DNA of 64,000 bases from NCBI RefSeq assembly GCF_004342425.1, contig NZ_SLWQ01000003.1, forward strand, positions 186,001 to 250,000, written 5' to 3'. This DNA comes from Dokdonella fugitiva (lineage in GTDB: Bacteria > Pseudomonadota > Gammaproteobacteria > Xanthomonadales > Rhodanobacteraceae). The position numbers were made by a program, and so were the translations under genes. Shown piece by piece: positions 27,596-35,668 of this stretch (position 1 is its first letter; every line of letters starts with the position of its first letter). The notes beneath the pieces are model-generated. The model worked only from the letters and a program-made list of their open reading frames with translations, was not told where the DNA came from and ran no database searches.

Positions 27596-27615
27596 GGTGC
27601 CGGCATGCCGGCACC
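27596..27615. repeat. Perfect 20-bp palindrome
   Basis: GGTGCCGGCA followed directly by its complement TGCCGGCACC, centred at 27605/27606, in the 178-nt gap between divergent cytochrome c and engB genes. The central CATG contains the upstream candidate ATG of engB. It could be an operator or chance in such GC-rich DNA. Confidence 0.35.
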
Positions 27616-27655
27616 GACGCCGCGCAGCGACCCGCCCCGCATCCCGAAGGCCGAC

Positions 27656-28306
27656 GTGACCGCCAAGACTCATCCGTTCCGCCAGGCGCAGTTCCTCGTC
27701 AGCGCGAACCGCCTCGCCCAGTTGCCCGCCGACAGCGGCGCCGAAGTCGCGTTCGCGGGCCGCTCCAACGCGGGCAAGTCGAGCGCGCTCAATGCGATCT
27801 GCGACCAGCAGGGCCTGGCGCGCACGTCGAAGACGCCGGGCCGCACCCAGCTGCTGAACGTGTTCCCGGTCGGCGACCCCGCGCGTCGCCTCGTCGACCT
27901 GCCCGGCTACGGTTACGCGAAGGTGCCCGAAGCGATGCGCCTGCACTGGCGTGGCGTGATCGACGAATACCTGCGCACGCGCGCCTCGCTGAAGGGGCTC
28001 GTGCTCGTCATGGACTCGCGCCATCCGCTCAAGGAGTTCGATCGCCACATGCTAGAGTTCGGCGCAGCGAGCGGTCGCGCCTGCCATTGCCTGCTGACCA
28101 AGGCCGACAAGCTGTCGCGCAGCGAAGGCCTGCGCACGCTCGCCGCCGTGCGCAAGGAACTCGCCGCGTTCGCGCCGGACGCGACCGCGCAGCTGTTCTC
28201 GTCGCTGGCGCGCACCGGCCTCGACGAAGCGCGTGCGCGGGTCGCGCACTGGCTCGGCATCGGCGCAGCGCCCGCCGACGGCGGGTCGGGCGCACGTACG
28301 GCCTGA
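27656..28306 (+). CDS. engB: Ribosome biogenesis GTP-binding protein YihA/EngB
   Basis: About 216 aa from GTG 27656, which has AAGG 5-6 nt upstream and gives the usual family length; ATG 27605 would add 17 residues but has no SD. TrmE-Era-EngA-EngB GTPase: G1 GRSNAGKSS, G2 region KTPGRTQ, G3 DLPGYG, G4 TKAD (in LLTKADKLSR), G5 SSLARTGL. Needed for 50S subunit assembly. Confidence 0.93.
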   Translation: MTAKTHPFRQAQFLVSANRLAQLPADSGAEVAFAGRSNAGKSSALNAICDQQGLARTSKTPGRTQLLNVFPVGDPARRLVDLPGYGYAKVPEAMRLHWRGVIDEYLRTRASLKGLVLVMDSRHPLKEFDRHMLEFGAASGRACHCLLTKADKLSRSEGLRTLAAVRKELAAFAPDATAQLFSSLARTGLDEARARVAHWLGIGAAPADGGSGARTA

Positions 28307-28317
28307 TCGAGCGACTT

Positions 28318-29028
28318 TCAGCCCGCCGACGGCTCGAAACCGTCGATGAAGATCGCGTCTTCGATGCAGGCGGAAAACTGTCGCCCGAGGTCGAGCACGC
28401 TGCCCGCCGCGAGCGAGGTCGCAGCCTGTTCGATCACCTCGCCGCTGGTCGAGACGACGCGCAGCGGCAAGGGTGGTTCATAGGGGCCGCCGCCGGTCAG
28501 CACGAAGGTGTTGTCCTCTGCCCGGGGCAGATCCTCCCAGCCGCTGCCGGTCATCGCCGCAATGCCGGCGATGGCCTGCCGATGCTGGTCCGGCGTGAAC
28601 GGGAGGTAGTACGGGTTCGCGCTTTCGCGGATGCGCACGAGCACGTTTCCGTCGACCGGGCAATCGACCCGCCTCCACGTGACCGCGGCACTGCCGGAAG
28701 CAACGGGGGCAATCTGCGCGAATGCGTCCGGGTGCATGTCCAGACCGCCGGCGCTGCAGCCGATGCATCGGTCGACGACGCGCACGGTCACGGTGCCGAG
28801 CGGGCCGGTCACTTCGAGGCATTCGCCACAATGCGCCGAACCGTCCCATTGCGCGCCGGCGAGCGCCGTGACCATAGTGTCCAACGGGTCGACCGGCACC
28901 GAGCACGCGAGCAGCGTGCCCGGCGTGTACAGGGTGGCGTTGCCGCTGGACTGGAACACCGGCGGGCAGGCGCCGAACGCCGCTCCCGCCATCGCCAGCA
29001 AGCCGCCGGCGAGCACTGTCCGGATCAT
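28318..29028 (-). CDS. Bacterial expansin-like protein
   Basis: A 236-aa secreted protein with a signal peptide (ends AAFGA). Residues about 25-115 resemble the expansin double-psi barrel: GNATLYTPG, a CSVP segment, TALAGAQWDGSAHCGECLEVTGP, VRVVDRC and LDMHPDAFAQIAPVASGSAAVTWRRVDCP, the last being the D-L-x-x-x-A-F block. A second domain (about 130-220; VLVRIRESANPYYLPF...DNTFVL) matches the carbohydrate-binding half. Expansins loosen cellulose or peptidoglycan networks without hydrolysis. The last residues AIFIDGFEPSAG carry the FxDGFE tail. AGGGGGA precedes the ATG. Confidence 0.8.
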   Translation of the reverse strand: MIRTVLAGGLLAMAGAAFGACPPVFQSSGNATLYTPGTLLACSVPVDPLDTMVTALAGAQWDGSAHCGECLEVTGPLGTVTVRVVDRCIGCSAGGLDMHPDAFAQIAPVASGSAAVTWRRVDCPVDGNVLVRIRESANPYYLPFTPDQHRQAIAGIAAMTGSGWEDLPRAEDNTFVLTGGGPYEPPLPLRVVSTSGEVIEQAATSLAAGSVLDLGRQFSACIEDAIFIDGFEPSAG

Positions 29029-29162
29029 GGCGTGAGTCCCCCTTGCGCGTCGCCGCGGCATCATAACAGTCCGCCGCGGAGCCGCTGGACGCGGCAACCC
29101 GGGCCCCTTTTAACCGGCCCGCGCGGGCCTCATAGTGCGGGCTCCCCCAGCGAGAGCCCGCC

Positions 29163-30527
29163 GTGTCCGGACCGTCCTTCGTCAAAGACTCCCCCATCGC
29201 GGGCCGCAACGAACTGGTCGAATACGTCGCTGCCGGCGAGAAGCCGAAGGCCGCCTGGCGCATCGGCACCGAGCACGAGAAGTTCGGCTTCCGCCTCGAC
29301 GACCTGCGCCCGCCGACCTGGGAAGGCGAGCGCGGCATCGGCGTGCTGCTCGAAGGGCTGACGCGCTTCGGCTGGCAGCGCGTCGAGGAGGACGGCAAAC
29401 TCATCGCGCTCGTCCGCGACGACGCGTCGATCACGCTCGAGCCCGCCGGCCAGCTCGAGCTTTCGGGCGCGCCGCTGGAGACGATCCACGACACCTGCTG
29501 CGAAGTCGCCTGCCACCTGCAGGAAGTGAAGACCGTCGCCGACGAGCTGCGCCTCGGCTTCCTCGGCATGGGCTTCCAGCCGAAGTGGCGCCGCGACGAG
29601 ATGCCGTGGATGCCCAAGGGCCGCTACAGGATCATGCGCGAGTACATGCCCAAGGTCGGCTCGCTCGGCCTCGACATGATGACGCGCACCTGCACCGTGC
29701 AGGTCAACCTCGATTATTCGAGCGAAGCGGACATGGTGAAGAAGTTCCGCGTCGCGCTCGCGCTGCAGCCGGTCGCCACCGCGCTGTTCGCCGACTCGCC
29801 GTTCACCGACGGCAAGCCGAACGGGTACCAGAGCTACCGCTCGCACATCTGGACCGACACCGATCCCGACCGCACCGGCATGCTCGACTTCGTGTTCGAG
29901 GACGGTTTCGGCTACGAGCGCTACGTCGACTACCTGCTCGACGTGCCGATGTACTTCAGCTACCGCGGCGGGAATTACATCGACCTCGCGGGCAAGAGCT
30001 TCCGCAAGTTCCTCGCCGGCGAGCTGGCGGAACTGCCGGGCGCGAAGGCGACCCTGCGCGACTGGGCCGACCACACGACGACCGCGTTCCCCGAGGTGCG
30101 GCTCAAGAAGTACCTCGAGATGCGCGGCGCCGACGGCGGGCCGTGGAACCGCCTGTGCGCGCTGCCCGCGTTCTGGGTCGGCCTGCTCTACGACGGCGCC
30201 GCGCTCGACGCGGCGTGGGACCTGGTCAAGGACTTCACGCGCGAGGAACGCCATGCGCTGCGCGACGGCGTGCCGCGCCACGCGCTGAAGCTGCCGTTCC
30301 GCCACGCGCGCGTGCGCGAACTCGCCATCGAGGCGCTGAAGATCTCGGCGCACGGACTCGCGCGGCGCGCGCGCCGGAATCGCCACGGCGCGGACGAGGC
30401 GATGTTCCTCGACATCCTCATGCAGATCGCCGACGCCGACCAGACGCCGGCCGAGCGCAAGCTCGAGCTGTTCCGCGGCGAGTGGAACGGGGACATCGAC
30501 CGCGTGTTCCGCGAATTCGCCTACTGA
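29163..30527 (+). CDS. gshA: Glutamate--cysteine ligase, plant/proteobacterial type
   Basis: 454 aa, first enzyme of glutathione synthesis, of the GCS2 plant-like clade rather than the E. coli type. Starts with GTG 29163. Motifs: [25 protein letters not shown], the [27 protein letters not shown] block, and [27 protein letters not shown]. Length is typical (about 450 aa). The second enzyme gene (gshB) is not in the window. Confidence 0.93.
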   Translation: MSGPSFVKDSPIAGRNELVEYVAAGEKPKAAWRIGTEHEKFGFRLDDLRPPTWEGERGIGVLLEGLTRFGWQRVEEDGKLIALVRDDASITLEPAGQLELSGAPLETIHDTCCEVACHLQEVKTVADELRLGFLGMGFQPKWRRDEMPWMPKGRYRIMREYMPKVGSLGLDMMTRTCTVQVNLDYSSEADMVKKFRVALALQPVATALFADSPFTDGKPNGYQSYRSHIWTDTDPDRTGMLDFVFEDGFGYERYVDYLLDVPMYFSYRGGNYIDLAGKSFRKFLAGELAELPGAKATLRDWADHTTTAFPEVRLKKYLEMRGADGGPWNRLCALPAFWVGLLYDGAALDAAWDLVKDFTREERHALRDGVPRHALKLPFRHARVRELAIEALKISAHGLARRARRNRHGADEAMFLDILMQIADADQTPAERKLELFRGEWNGDIDRVFREFAY

Positions 30528-30565
30528 GCGCGGCGCGAAGCGCGCTTCTTCCAGCGCGCTGCCGG

Positions 30566-30586
30566 ACGGCCCGCGCCGCGGGCCGT
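30566..30586. terminator. GC hairpin between convergent genes
   Basis: ACGGCCCGCG and CGCGGGCCGT with a single central C, in the 69-nt gap between gshA and the minus-strand hypothetical gene. No T tract, so factor-independent termination is uncertain. Confidence 0.4.
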
Positions 30587-30596
30587 GGCGTGCCCC

Positions 30597-30947
30597 TCAG
30601 GCCGCGCTGACGTCGCGCAGGGTCCAGTGCTTGCCGATCAGCAGGGTCATGCGGTGCTTGATCACCGCGTGCGGCAGCGAACTGCGCACGTCGACGCTGA
30701 CGTGCACGTCCGACTGGTGCGCTTCGACGGTCGCCGCCGGATCATTCGCGCCGAGCGCGGGATCGATCGCGTCGGGATCGGGCTGCATCGACTTCCAGCG
30801 CTGCCACAGCGAGGGCTCGCGCAATGCCTGTTGCAGCAGCGCGGCGAAACTTTCCGCCGAGCCGCCCTGAAACGACAGTTCGTGCGATTCGCCACGCGCC
30901 TTGGGCAGGTCGTCGATGGTGAAGATGTAACGCTGTACCGTGTTCAT
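30597..30947 (-). CDS. Hypothetical protein
   Basis: 116 aa, no signal peptide or membrane segment. It opens MNTVQRYIFTIDDLPKARGESHELSFQG and has a helical middle (FAALLQQALREPSLWQRWKSMQPDPD); the C-terminal half is beta-rich and ends IGKHWTLRDVSAA. AAGGGA lies before the ATG. I do not recognise the family. It is encoded just downstream of bioD on the same strand (gap about 95 nt). Confidence 0.65.
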   Translation of the reverse strand: MNTVQRYIFTIDDLPKARGESHELSFQGGSAESFAALLQQALREPSLWQRWKSMQPDPDAIDPALGANDPAATVEAHQSDVHVSVDVRSSLPHAVIKHRMTLLIGKHWTLRDVSAA

Positions 30948-31041
30948 GGGCATCCCTTGCAGTGTGCTCGGTTCGAGTCTAGCAGCGCGCGACATGAATG
31001 CAGCCGTGACGGCCGGCAGGCGGGCGCGACGCCGCGCGGAC

Positions 31042-31749
31042 TCAAGGCGCGGCTGCGTCGATCGCGACGAAGCCGGTGCCGCCGTACGCGAGTTGACCGA
31101 GCAGCGGCGCGTCGATGCGCGCGCGCAGCGTGGCGATGTTGTCGTCGACGGCGGCCATCGCCGGATCGATGTGATTGGCGATCCAGCCGGCGAGGCGGCA
31201 ACCGTCGCCGGCGATCGCGCGCGCGCTGAGCAGCGCATGGTTGAGGCAGCCGAGGCGCAGGCCGACCACGAGCACGACGTCGAGGTCGAGGTCGCGCACG
31301 AGATCGGCCTGCATCAGGCCGTCCGACAGCGGTGCCATCCAGCCGCCGACGCCTTCGACGACGACGCGTCCGGCCCGGGCGCGCAGTTGCTCGAATGCAG
31401 TGCGGATCGGCGCGAGTTCGATCCTGCGAGCCACCGCGTGGGCGGCGAGGTGCGGCGCGATCGGCGGTTCGAACGCATACGGGTTGCACGTCGCATAAGC
31501 CGGCGCGGGATCGCTCGCCGCGATCAGCGCGAGCGCGTCCTCGTTGCGCAGGCCCTCGGCGGTCCGCATGCACCCGCTCGCGACCGGCTTCATGCCGCTC
31601 GCGCGCTGCCCGCGCGCGCGCAGCGCGCCGAGCAGCGCGACCGCGACATGGGTCTTGCCGGCGCCGGTGTCGGTGCCGGTCACGAACAGGTCGCGCCCCA
31701 TGTCCACGGCCACGGTGCTTCCGGGGGTGAAGTCGATCGGCGTGGTCAT
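31042..31749 (-). CDS. bioD: Dethiobiotin synthetase
   Basis: 235 aa; ATP-dependent carboxylation closing the ureido ring in biotin synthesis. P-loop GTDTGAGKTHV (about residues 25-35), KPVASG, the diaminopelargonate-binding VVEGVGGWMAPL and VGLRLGCLNHALL match BioD. ATG 31749 gives a 16-residue leader before DLFVTGTD; the ATG before GRDLFVTG is a shorter alternative. No other bio gene is in the window. Confidence 0.92.
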   Translation of the reverse strand: MTTPIDFTPGSTVAVDMGRDLFVTGTDTGAGKTHVAVALLGALRARGQRASGMKPVASGCMRTAEGLRNEDALALIAASDPAPAYATCNPYAFEPPIAPHLAAHAVARRIELAPIRTAFEQLRARAGRVVVEGVGGWMAPLSDGLMQADLVRDLDLDVVLVVGLRLGCLNHALLSARAIAGDGCRLAGWIANHIDPAMAAVDDNIATLRARIDAPLLGQLAYGGTGFVAIDAAAP

Positions 31750-31843
31750 GCGCTCGCAGGGGTCGCTCGGTGCAGGCCTGAAGTATGCGGCACGCCGGCG
31801 ACGCGGCGCGATACAATACGACTTCCGTCCAACGGGAACGCGC

Positions 31844-32332
31844 ATGTTCGCCGCCGCACCGATCGAGGCCGCCGACAAGGCGGGGTTGTACGCCGAGCTG
31901 GCCATGCAGGCGCGCGGCCTGCTGCACGGCGAACGCGACCGCATCGCCAACGCGGCGAACTTCGCCGCGCTCGCCTGGCACGCCTTGCCGCGCATCAACT
32001 GGTGCGGCTTCTATTTCTTCGACGGCCGCGAACTCGTCGTCGGTCCTTTCCAGGGCAAGCCGGCCTGCGTGCGCATCGCGCTCGGCAAGGGCGTCTGCGG
32101 CACGGCGGCGGCCACGCGCGAGACGCAGGTCGTGCGTGACGTGGATGCGTTCCCGGGGCACATCGCCTGCGACGGCGCATCGCGTTCGGAAATCGTCGTG
32201 CCGCTGGTCGACGCCGAAGGCGCGCTGCTCGGCGTGTGGGACGTCGACAGTCCCGACCTCGCGCGGTTCGACGACGAGGACCGCGCCGGCATGGAAGCGC
32301 TCTGCCGCGTGTTTCTCGACGCGCTGCGCTGA
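31844..32332 (+). CDS. GAF-domain free methionine-(R)-sulfoxide reductase
   Basis: 162 aa, one GAF domain of the fRMsr (YebR) type, which reduces free Met-R-sulfoxide. WCGFYFFDG, VGPFQGKPACVRIALGKGVCGTAA and HIACDGASRSEIVVPL contain the three conserved cysteines (in PACV, GVCG, IACD). A TACAAT at 31812-31817 is a plausible -10 about 27 nt upstream of the ATG, without a clear -35. Confidence 0.9.
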   Translation: MFAAAPIEAADKAGLYAELAMQARGLLHGERDRIANAANFAALAWHALPRINWCGFYFFDGRELVVGPFQGKPACVRIALGKGVCGTAAATRETQVVRDVDAFPGHIACDGASRSEIVVPLVDAEGALLGVWDVDSPDLARFDDEDRAGMEALCRVFLDALR

Positions 32333-32364
32333 TCGTCGTTTTTTCGAATGCCTGGGAGCCCCGC

Positions 32365-32802
32365 ATGAGCGCACGCGACGTGAAGATCCGCAATGTCGGC
32401 CCGAAGTCGGCCGCATGGCTGCGCCAGGTCGGCGTGCGCACGACCGAGGACCTTGCGCGCATCGGCCCGGTCGAGACCTTCCTCAAGGTCAAGCGTGCCG
32501 GCTTCCGGCCGAGCCTCAACCTGCTCTATTCGATGGCGGGTGCGCTCGCCGACTGCCACTGGGCCGACCTGCCCGAGGAGCAGAAGCAGGAACTCCTGCT
32601 CGCGCTCGACGCGGCGGAATCGGCCAATCCGATCAAGACGCGTTGGGAAAAGCAGAAGGCCGCGAGCGAACCCGGCGCCGCGCCACGCGCATCCGACGAT
32701 GCGGGCGACGTCGCCCCGGCAAGCCTGTTCGACGAACCGGACGACGAGGATCGCTCGTCCGCCGGCGCCGACGCCGACCGCGAACTCAGCCGCTTCGACT
32801 AG
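32365..32802 (+). CDS. TfoX C-terminal domain protein
   Basis: 145 aa. Residues about 5-85 match the TfoX/Sxy C-terminal helix-hairpin-helix-like domain (IRNVGPKSAAWLRQVGVRTTEDLARIGPVETFLKVKRAGFRPSLNLLYSMAGAL). The N-terminal TfoX half is absent, and a disordered acidic tail follows, so this is not a full competence regulator. GGGAG lies 6 nt before the ATG, which is 32 nt beyond the fRMsr gene; the pair is probably an operon. Confidence 0.85.
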   Translation: MSARDVKIRNVGPKSAAWLRQVGVRTTEDLARIGPVETFLKVKRAGFRPSLNLLYSMAGALADCHWADLPEEQKQELLLALDAAESANPIKTRWEKQKAASEPGAAPRASDDAGDVAPASLFDEPDDEDRSSAGADADRELSRFD

Positions 32803-32823
32803 GATCGAGCGCGCAACGACCTC

Positions 32824-32858
32824 GTAGGGCGGGTCGAGTGCGGAGCGCGAGTCCCGCC
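32824..32858 (+). repeat. GTAGGGCGG hairpin element, copy 3
   Basis: GTAGGGCGGG... and ...CCCGCC bracket an imperfect stem between the convergent TfoX-like and LOG genes. Just beyond, an opposing ACCCTAC at 32871-32877 contains the TAG stop of the LOG gene, so the gap holds two GTAGGG ends facing each other. Confidence 0.5.
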
Positions 32859-32873
32859 GGCGTACGCGTCACC

Positions 32874-33452
32874 CTACCGCACCGCCGCGTAGTCCCGCGC
32901 ATGCACGTCCCAATCCGGCGTCGCGCGGATCGTCGGCAGCACGTCCTCGACCCGCGCGACGCTGGTCCACAGCGCGCGGTGCTGCGGATTCATGAAGCGC
33001 TGCTCGATCGTCTGCTCGAGGAAGCGCTCGAGCGGCGCATAGAAGCCGTCGACGTCGAACAGCACGATCGGCTTGAGGTAAAGCGCGAGTCGCTTGAGCG
33101 TCATCGCCTCGAACAGCTCTTCGAGCGTGCCGCACCCGCCCGGCAGCGCGACCACCGCGTCGGAACCGGTCAGCAGGCGGTGCTTGCGCTCGCGCATGTC
33201 CTCGACGACCTCGAGGTTGGCGAGGCCCGGATGCTGCCACTCCACCTCGGTCATGAAGCGCGGGATGATGCCGACCACGTCACCACCTGCGGCGAGCGCG
33301 GCGTTGGCGAGCGAACCCATGAGGCCGACCGCGCCGCCGCCGTAGACGAGCGTGCAGCCCGCCTCGGCGATCGCCCGGCCGAGTGCGGCGGCGGCGGCGT
33401 GGTAGCGGCGGTCGACGTGTTCGCTGGACGCGCAGTAGACGCAGATGCGCAT
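32874..33452 (-). CDS. LOG-family cytokinin riboside 5'-monophosphate phosphoribohydrolase
   Basis: 192 aa, Rossmann-fold nucleoside-monophosphate lyase. The signature P-G-G-C-G-T-L-E-E (about residues 102-110) and the preceding RKH (in MRERKHRLL) are intact; the start MRICVYCASSE and LVYGGGAVGLMG are typical of TIGR00730. It would release free bases or ribose 5-phosphate from AMP or cytokinin ribotides. The Cys in PGGCGT is common in the family. Confidence 0.9.
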   Translation of the reverse strand: MRICVYCASSEHVDRRYHAAAAALGRAIAEAGCTLVYGGGAVGLMGSLANAALAAGGDVVGIIPRFMTEVEWQHPGLANLEVVEDMRERKHRLLTGSDAVVALPGGCGTLEELFEAMTLKRLALYLKPIVLFDVDGFYAPLERFLEQTIEQRFMNPQHRALWTSVARVEDVLPTIRATPDWDVHARDYAAVR

Positions 33453-33516
33453 GGAGGCTCCCGATCGTGGGGCCGCAGTGTAGTGCGCGCGTGCGCGCCG
33501 AGTCGACGCCGCGGCG

Positions 33517-35562
33517 TCAGTCGAAGGCGCCGGCGAAGATCACGTCGTTGCATTCGACCACCTGGCGCGCGTCGACGACGACGTGGAACTCCGCGCCGAT
33601 CGGCATCGACGCGAGGTCCTGGTTGTAGATCGCCCAGCGGCTGCCGGTGTACCAGACGCCGACGTGGTGGCCGTTGAGCACGCCGCCCCCGGCGCCCTGC
33701 GTGACGTGCACCTGCGCGCATGCATGGCCGTTGAGCAGCGGATGGTCGAGCAGGGTGTAGTTGTTGCTGATGTTGCCGGGCATCGCGATGTGCCGGAAGG
33801 CGTTCGCGCTCGGCGGCTGCCAGTAGACGTGATAGCCGCCGCCGGCATTCATGTCGATCGAGTCGAAGTGGGCGATGAACCAGCTGCCCGGCCCGCCGAA
33901 CGAGAAGTAGAACACGCCGAAGGGATGCACGTCGTCGTAGATGCTGTTGCCCGGATCGAGCGAATCGCGCGTGACGAGCAGGACCCGGTCGGGTTGGTCG
34001 TTCAGCCCGCTTGCGGACAATTGCGTGCCGGCGCCGCTCACGTTCGCCGCGGTGGCCACATGGGCGAAACTGCCCTCGCCCGTAGCCGGCGCGAAGATGT
34101 TGAAGCGCGCGTCGTCGGCGAACGGCACGAGGTCCTCGGCGCGCAGCAACCAGCGCGAAGAGACGTCGTCGTAGAGCGCGCCCACCGGGTGGTTCCAGTA
34201 GAGGCCCAGGGTGCCGGGGGGATTCCAGTTCGAGGTCACGTGCGGCCGCCGCTGCGGTTGCGCGTCGACGGCCGGGTGGGCGAGCAGGCTGTAGATGCCC
34301 GGCGACGCGTCGTGCGTGCGGTGCAGGAACGTCGCGTCGCCGTATTCGAGTGCGCCGATGTCGGCGAGACCCTTGAAGCGGCGCAGCCCGGCGCCGTCGA
34401 TGCGCGCGAGCCCCGCCGCCACGAGCAGGTTGGCCAGCGACGTGCTGTCGGCCGCATCGATCGCGGGCGAGCCGGCGTTGAGCCAGGGGTTGCCCGGTGC
34501 GCCGCGCAGCAGCGGATCTGCGTTGATCGTGCCTGCCCCCGGCGTGAATCCCGAGATGGCGCCGTCGTACAGCAGGTTGTGGTCATTGCTGATGCTGCCG
34601 CTGCCGCCGTTGGAGTAGGCGAGGTTGAGGATGTTGCCGGCGAGCAGGTTGTTGGCGATGCGCCCGCTGATCGTCGCTCCGCTGCCGACCTCGACGCTCA
34701 CGCCCCTGGAGGCGCCGGTCACGGTGTTGTTGAACGCCTGCAGCGCGAGGCTGCCGAAGTAGGATTCGGCGCGGATGCCGAACGCGTCGGTCGGCGCGCG
34801 CAGCGGCGTGACGACGTTGTTCACCACATAGGCGGTCAGCGAGCCGCCACCGCTGGCGCCCACGGCGCCATGGCGCACGTCGATGCTGCCGTAGGCGCGA
34901 CCGCCGCGGACCCAGTTGCCGTCGATGCGCACGACATGGGTTTGGTCCCCGCTCACCACGAGGATGCCGCTCGACCATTGGCCCCCGGCATCGATGCGGT
35001 TCTCGTGGATGCGCCCGGTGCTGCTGCCGCTCTGCGAGTCGAGCACCTGCAGCGCGGCGCGGATCGCGCCGTCGTAGGTGTCCCAGGCATAGCTGAGCTG
35101 GTTCTCGCCGATGTCGTAGTCGAGCGGTGTCGCCGCCGGGCTGTAGAGCGAGATCTGAGCGCTCCCGCTCGTCGGCGTGGCGAGCACCCGCACGCGCCGG
35201 ATGCGCACGTGCACGTCGCCGTCGTAATGCGCGACGTTGACGCTTCCGCGCTGCAGGGTGAAGCCTTCGACCGCGTATGTGCCGTCGACGCCGGCGTTGA
35301 CGGCGATCGAGCGATCCGGCGCGAGCCGCGGTAGATACCCGCTCGCGACACGCAGGCGCAGCGGTACGCTGAAGCCGAGGTTTTCGTCGATCGTCGCGTC
35401 GGTCGCGACCTCGACGATGTCGCCGCTCGCGGCTCCGTCGAGGCATGCCTGCAGCGTGCCACCGTTGCACGGCGCGGTCGTCGGCCAGGTGCGGGTCGCG
35501 GCCGCGGCGAATGCAGGCAGCAGGAACAGCACGACCGCTGCGGAGCGATGAGCGTGTGACAT
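33517..35562 (-). CDS. Secreted beta-helix protein with two C-terminal repeat domains
   Basis: 681 aa with signal peptide (ends AFAAAAT). The middle (about 60-400) has right-handed beta-helix character with N-N turns, ending in PAIDAA...DIGALEYGD, a choice-of-anchor-Q-like closure. Two related roughly 100-aa domains follow (NHPVGALYDDVSSRWLLRAEDL and NGHHVGVWYTGSRWAIYNQDL), which I take to be the DUF7452 type. It ends VIFAGAFD, a degenerate FxDGFE tail. GGAGGGA precedes the ATG. Probably exported adhesin or polysaccharide-binding protein; no catalytic residues are evident. Confidence 0.78.
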   Translation of the reverse strand: MSHAHRSAAVVLFLLPAFAAAATRTWPTTAPCNGGTLQACLDGAASGDIVEVATDATIDENLGFSVPLRLRVASGYLPRLAPDRSIAVNAGVDGTYAVEGFTLQRGSVNVAHYDGDVHVRIRRVRVLATPTSGSAQISLYSPAATPLDYDIGENQLSYAWDTYDGAIRAALQVLDSQSGSSTGRIHENRIDAGGQWSSGILVVSGDQTHVVRIDGNWVRGGRAYGSIDVRHGAVGASGGGSLTAYVVNNVVTPLRAPTDAFGIRAESYFGSLALQAFNNTVTGASRGVSVEVGSGATISGRIANNLLAGNILNLAYSNGGSGSISNDHNLLYDGAISGFTPGAGTINADPLLRGAPGNPWLNAGSPAIDAADSTSLANLLVAAGLARIDGAGLRRFKGLADIGALEYGDATFLHRTHDASPGIYSLLAHPAVDAQPQRRPHVTSNWNPPGTLGLYWNHPVGALYDDVSSRWLLRAEDLVPFADDARFNIFAPATGEGSFAHVATAANVSGAGTQLSASGLNDQPDRVLLVTRDSLDPGNSIYDDVHPFGVFYFSFGGPGSWFIAHFDSIDMNAGGGYHVYWQPPSANAFRHIAMPGNISNNYTLLDHPLLNGHACAQVHVTQGAGGGVLNGHHVGVWYTGSRWAIYNQDLASMPIGAEFHVVVDARQVVECNDVIFAGAFD

Positions 35563-35668
35563 GCAGGTCCCTCCTCGTTTCCAGCCGGCGGGACGATACG
35601 CCGCCGGGCCGAGGCCGGATGCGAAGTGTGACGCAGCCGTGAGGCGAACCGCGTCACGAAACGTGCGG

